From contig JROE01000009.1 in assembly GCA_000783305.1 (NCBI GenBank), forward strand, positions 1-64,000: a stretch of 64,000 bases of DNA. The letters are read 5' to 3'. The position numbers and the translations under genes are program-made. The DNA comes from Sphingobacteriaceae bacterium DW12. GTDB lineage: Bacteria; Bacteroidota; Bacteroidia; Sphingobacteriales; Sphingobacteriaceae. The notes beneath the pieces were generated by a model. It saw nothing but the letters and a program-made list of their open reading frames with translations, was not told where the DNA came from and did not search any database. Below are positions 60,582 through 64,000 of the stretch, one piece after another (within the stretch, counting starts at the first letter, position 1; every line of letters starts with the position of its first letter).

Positions 60582-63168
60582 ATATATATTAGTCCTAACC
60601 ATACTATGTCTATTTCACGCTTGTGGGAAGCGAACGGTATCCAACGAGATCACGCAGAATATAGATACAGTTTCTTCTCGATTACTGGATTCGCTAGAAA
60701 CTGTTGCCTACCAATATCCTGAGCGGTATATACAGCAGGCCGATTCGTTTGTCAATCAAATAGAGGGCACTATACAGCGTGTAGAAGATAAAGTAATCTA
60801 TGCCTATATATTGATGAATGTTGCCTACTCGTTGAAGGAGCATGGCAATCTATATGAAAGCATCAAATACTATGAAAAGGCATATCAATACATCCATGAA
60901 AATAAGCTCGCCGAGATTGACATAGCAGCACTCGTAATCAAGCCTTTGGCCAATCTGTATACGCGTATCGATGATATCGAGAAAACCGTAGGATTGCTGG
61001 AACATGCCCTTTCGGAGACCTCGGCACCGCAACAAAAAGTCGCACTATTAAACAACTTGGCCCTAGCTTATCTCTACTTGCCCGCACCACAAAAATCCAT
61101 CGGTTTATCCCATCAATCATTGTCATTGGGACCGCGCAATACACTGACTGAAGCTCTGATTTACAACAATCTTGCAAATGCATATCAACAAATTGGAAAT
61201 CGTGATAGTTGCTATTTATTTAATAAAAAAGCCATTGCTATCTTTGAGCACTCATCTCTCCAAGCAGATACGCTTAGTTGGTATACTTCAGCATTGCTAC
61301 TCAGAGGAGAATTAAATGAATCTCCCAAGGATTTCGAGACAGCGCTAAGGTTGTTGAACAATGCGAGTAACAGCGGTTATCAACGAGAAAAAGCCAAAGT
61401 CAATCTACAATTAGCAGAACTATACAAACACAGCAAAAGACCTGGAGATTCCAAAAAATATTTCATCGAAAGCCTTGCCTTAATGAGCCCTTTGAGGGAC
61501 CCCAATGGGTATGTAACAGATTACACCTATACCCACGCACTCACAGGAATTGCAGACAACTATGAGTTCGTGCATGACAATGACTCTGCTTTTTATTATT
61601 ACAGACTGGCTATCGAGAATGATTTCAGAACACAACAGCTAATCACAGGTCGAGAGGGGCATCTCAAAAACAACAAATCAAGCCGGCAACGTGTAGAGAA
61701 AATGTTATCCACCGCAAGCCGACTCTGGGGCAATACCACAGAGGAGGCAATTGCACAAGAAATCCTAAAAACTTGTTTTTGGTTAACAGAATTATCTAAA
61801 GGCCGACTACTTATCAATGAAATAAGCCGCTCATCCAATTGGTCACAGGACAGCACCACATTGGGGCATAAACTAAATAGGTTACAACATATCTATCGGC
61901 AAATCCATTCGGTCCAAGATAATCCATTAAAAAAGGAATTAAAGCGAGAGGCGCAACAACTGCTACTGGAATTGCAAATCGACGAGAAGTTTTATGAGAA
62001 AAAATTTGAGATTCCAGATATCAACCTATTCTCCGAAAAAATAGGCAATTCTAAAGATTACCATTATACGTATTTTACAAATGCAGATAGCTCACTTTAT
62101 ATCCTATCCTGCAACAACGGGACCTATCGACTACACAAAGTAGAGAATAGCATTGTAAAAGCCGTAGACACCTTCAAATCCACCTATTTTGGACACAGTC
62201 CACAGGCATACAACAATGACCCGAAAGCCTATGATTTGATGGCGACAACGATTTGTTCGGCGCTTCTCCCCGAACTACCGCAAAGAGATGGAACATTGTT
62301 CATTTCAACAGACGGTAGTTTAAGCGGCCTCCCGTTTGATGCGCTCCGCCAAGACAATGAATTTCTTGTAGAACACTACAATCTTTCCTATCTCCACACC
62401 TTTATCCTGAAAGAGTACATCAGTCCCCCAATCCTTCCTCCTTCTAAGATCAACATTCTGTATCGTTCCAACTATACACCGCCACTCCCTAACCTCCTAT
62501 TTGCCGATCAAGAGGCACAAGAGTTACAACGTAGATATCAAACGGCAGTGTACTCTGAAGAAAGACAATCAATAGACGATCTTCAAGGTGCCTTTGCCTC
62601 CAGAGACATCTTACACATCGCCGCGCACACCTCCTTAGATGATAACAACAGTCCCATGATTTATCTAAGGACACCCTTATCTATCGATCAGATCAAGGCT
62701 TCGTGGATTGGCTCACCGCTAATTTTTCTTTCAGCATGTAATACGGCGTCCGGCGAAAATCTCACATCAGAAGGCATGGAAAGTCTAACACGGGCCTTTT
62801 TAACAAAAGGCGTTCCTTCCGTACTGGCTACCTATTGGTTGGCGGATGACGAGGCTACGCTAGACATCACGACAACTTTCTATTCCAATCTTCTACAGGA
62901 AAAAAATCCAATCAACGCATTGGGAAAAGCCAAAAGAGCCTTTATAGCACATTCGAATGAACAGGGACAAAATCCATGGTATTGGGCCAATATTAATCAT
63001 TCAGGAATTGACACCGAAATTTTACTCACAAAAAAAAGGGACCTTACGTCCCTTCTAATATCGGCATTGATTTTATCTTTACTGGCTATAGCAGGCTACT
63101 CTTACAGACGCCTAAGGTCTAATGGCAGTCTTGTAAAGATAAACGAAGAATCCGAGGATAAACCTTAA
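60562..63168 (+). CDS. TPR-CHAT caspase-like lipoprotein
   Basis: 868-residue protein. The N-terminus MLSGGFKYILVLTILCLFHA followed by Cys21 resembles a lipoprotein signal. Residues about 60-350 form TPR-type helical repeats (VIYAYILMNVAYSLKEHGNL, ALLNNLALAYLYLP, ALIYNNLANAYQQI). The C-terminal CHAT domain (about 560-815) keeps the caspase-like pair: His689 in HIAAHTS and Cys726 in FLSACNTASGE. A final hydrophobic segment (about 829-846) could be a second anchor. CHAT proteases cleave partner proteins when triggered; the target is unknown. It overlaps the PKD-barrel gene by 20 bases, so they are probably co-translated. Confidence 0.88.
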   Translation: MLSGGFKYILVLTILCLFHACGKRTVSNEITQNIDTVSSRLLDSLETVAYQYPERYIQQADSFVNQIEGTIQRVEDKVIYAYILMNVAYSLKEHGNLYESIKYYEKAYQYIHENKLAEIDIAALVIKPLANLYTRIDDIEKTVGLLEHALSETSAPQQKVALLNNLALAYLYLPAPQKSIGLSHQSLSLGPRNTLTEALIYNNLANAYQQIGNRDSCYLFNKKAIAIFEHSSLQADTLSWYTSALLLRGELNESPKDFETALRLLNNASNSGYQREKAKVNLQLAELYKHSKRPGDSKKYFIESLALMSPLRDPNGYVTDYTYTHALTGIADNYEFVHDNDSAFYYYRLAIENDFRTQQLITGREGHLKNNKSSRQRVEKMLSTASRLWGNTTEEAIAQEILKTCFWLTELSKGRLLINEISRSSNWSQDSTTLGHKLNRLQHIYRQIHSVQDNPLKKELKREAQQLLLELQIDEKFYEKKFEIPDINLFSEKIGNSKDYHYTYFTNADSSLYILSCNNGTYRLHKVENSIVKAVDTFKSTYFGHSPQAYNNDPKAYDLMATTICSALLPELPQRDGTLFISTDGSLSGLPFDALRQDNEFLVEHYNLSYLHTFILKEYISPPILPPSKINILYRSNYTPPLPNLLFADQEAQELQRRYQTAVYSEERQSIDDLQGAFASRDILHIAAHTSLDDNNSPMIYLRTPLSIDQIKASWIGSPLIFLSACNTASGENLTSEGMESLTRAFLTKGVPSVLATYWLADDEATLDITTTFYSNLLQEKNPINALGKAKRAFIAHSNEQGQNPWYWANINHSGIDTEILLTKKRDLTSLLISALILSLLAIAGYSYRRLRSNGSLVKINEESEDKP

Positions 63169-63183
63169 GGTCCCGTAAGGTTT
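63160..63183 (+). terminator. Possible terminator after the CHAT gene
   Basis: AAACCTTA/TAAGGTTT stem (63160-63167 with 63176-63183), loop 8, followed by a T-rich but interrupted stretch (TCATCTTTTC). It overlaps the CHAT stop codon. Confidence 0.5.
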
Positions 63184-63888
63184 CATCTTTTCACTTGGTC
63201 TATTGCTTTTCATAGGTTTATAATTACTTTGTGATCCACAAGCTAGCGGATCGGGTTGCTTTTTTAACGGTAGTATGGAATATCCGCACTATAACTATTC
63301 GTGCTTGGTTAGTCTATGCTACATCAAAATTTCATATTTATATAAAACATGGATGTTTACCGTTGTGTTATATCTTGTGTTAAAATTGACATTGGCTCTC
63401 TAATTTCTCGTTTATAAATACACCGAAATATCACTACATTAATTGGAATGAAATCGTTCTCCAGTTGGTAACCAACAAACGAATGACATTTTTGTTGACG
63501 AAATTGGTAAATAATTACCTCGATAAGCCCACCTAAATTCCAAGACGGCCATTTTCTTGCATGTTTGCGTGTTGTTCTTTTCATTATTTTGCTATTGAAT
63601 TATTATTACGTTGTAGTCAGAGAACTAGTCAATCAGCTTGCTCTATTGATGTATTAATCATCAAGCTTGTTATTCTTGAACTTCATGTATACATCAACTT
63701 TTGTTGTCATTTGTTACCCCCTGATTTATTTTTTTTTCCATCCGCTCGTCTTCATCCCATCATTAACTTTGCTATTGTAGCCAAGAGTTCAGGTGAATAA
63801 TTTTTGTCCTGCCTATCAAAATTATTCACATCTCGGTTTCATGCTATTTTTCTTTTGCTTACATTAGCCTTAGAAATAATTATTAAAG
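63184..63888. other. Gene-free interval before ilvE
   Basis: I see no credible coding sequence; open stretches on both strands lack any protein-family signal or start context. A 12-bp perfect inverted repeat lies at 63793-63829. Confidence 0.5.
63793..63829 (+). promoter_or_regulatory. 12-bp inverted repeat upstream of ilvE
   Basis: GTGAATAATTTT (63793-63804) pairs perfectly with AAAATTATTCAC (63818-63829), loop 13 bases, about 60 bases before the start codon. With no T-run it is a candidate operator or leader hairpin. Confidence 0.5.
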
Positions 63889-64000
63889 ATGAGCGCGACA
63901 GACACTTATTCCATTCGCGTAGAGCCCACACAGCAATCGAGACTCTCGCAGGTAGATTTTAGCAATCTAAAATTTGGAAAAATCCTTTCAGACCATATGT
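63889..64000 (+). CDS. ilvE: Branched-chain amino acid aminotransferase, N-terminal part (cut by the window edge)
   Basis: The first 37 residues are visible. SRLSQVDFSNLKFGKILSDH is the conserved N-terminus of the longer branched-chain aminotransferases of Bacteroidota, which make leucine, isoleucine and valine from their keto acids with PLP. The PLP lysine and the rest of the enzyme lie outside the window, so the call relies on N-terminal similarity. The start codon ATG 63889 follows an AT-rich leader. Confidence 0.75.
   Translation, partial: MSATDTYSIRVEPTQQSRLSQVDFSNLKFGKILSDHM

Noticed and set aside
63357..63800. Two overlapping reading frames of 75 and 79 codons on opposite strands before ilvE
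   Set aside because: No recognisable motifs or start context, and their composition looks like random AT-rich sequence.
1..64000. Insertion sequences, phage genes, toxin-antitoxin pairs or CRISPR arrays
   Set aside because: I looked for transposase and integrase motifs, short regularly spaced repeats and att-like direct repeats and saw none.

Overview
The window looks like a chromosomal segment of a Bacteroidota bacterium, most likely a member of the Sphingobacteriaceae (Sphingobacterium/Pedobacter-like). The reasons are: repeated TAnnTTTG -7 boxes, in places with a TTTG/TTG -33 element about 20 bases upstream, ahead of genes; few Shine-Dalgarno sequences; a BlaR1-type M56 protein carrying TonB-plug-like repeats; a Cys-type CcmE; a DUF4254/GT9 pair; and a sigma/anti-sigma pair next to a PKD-beta-barrel protein. 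Base composition is AT-rich. I see no insertion sequence, phage, CRISPR array or rRNA. The genus is inferred from family resemblance, not from a database search.

Layout. 1-2.8 kb: a tRNA 3' end, prs, rplY and pth (PRPP synthesis and translation). 3.0-5.1 kb: a BlaI/BlaR1-like repressor and membrane sensor-protease pair with palindromic candidate operators. 5.4-8.8 kb: a LysR regulator followed by a thiosulfate dehydrogenase-like diheme cytochrome, an exported DsrE-like protein and an orphan periplasmic oxyanion-binding protein, a probable sulfur-oxyanion cluster. 9.1-18.1 kb: citrate synthase, then nuoHIJKLMN, the membrane arm of complex I plus NuoI, without nuoA-G nearby. 18.3-33.1 kb: a surface-glycan locus of a DUF4254 protein, nine glycosyltransferases of families GT9, GT4, GT2 and GT8-like/other, two tandem WbsX/GH99-like proteins, an FdtA/FdtB-type dTDP-sugar pair and a methyltransferase. 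Transcription changes direction several times and no flippase or polymerase is present.

33.7-45.7 kb: mostly housekeeping and envelope genes: a SixA-like phosphatase, a DUF255 thioredoxin-like protein, a SlyD-like isomerase, MnmD, a dicarboxylate symporter, an LpxR-like lipid A deacylase, CcmE-CcmF cytochrome c maturation, a DUF2520 protein and a GOGAT-like FMN protein. 45.8-57.2 kb: a MarR regulator, a small membrane protein, an omega-amidase-like nitrilase, a polyprenyl synthase, a GT4, a SufT-like protein, a KhtT/KhtU-type K+/H+ antiporter, an MBL hydrolase, RecJ, LptB and a GH3-family protein.

57.2-63.2 kb: an ECF sigma factor and a TPR-bearing anti-sigma-like protein, divergent from a PKD/outer-membrane-barrel protein that overlaps a TPR-CHAT caspase-like lipoprotein. 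This is the most system-like accessory module in the window. The window closes with the start of a branched-chain aminotransferase gene (ilvE).

The strongest candidates for undescribed biology are the sigma/anti-sigma/PKD-barrel/CHAT module, the TsdA-DsrE-binding-protein cluster, the fusion of a BlaR1 sensor to two TonB-plug-like repeats, and a G9 homopolymer inside a glycosyltransferase gene of the glycan locus.
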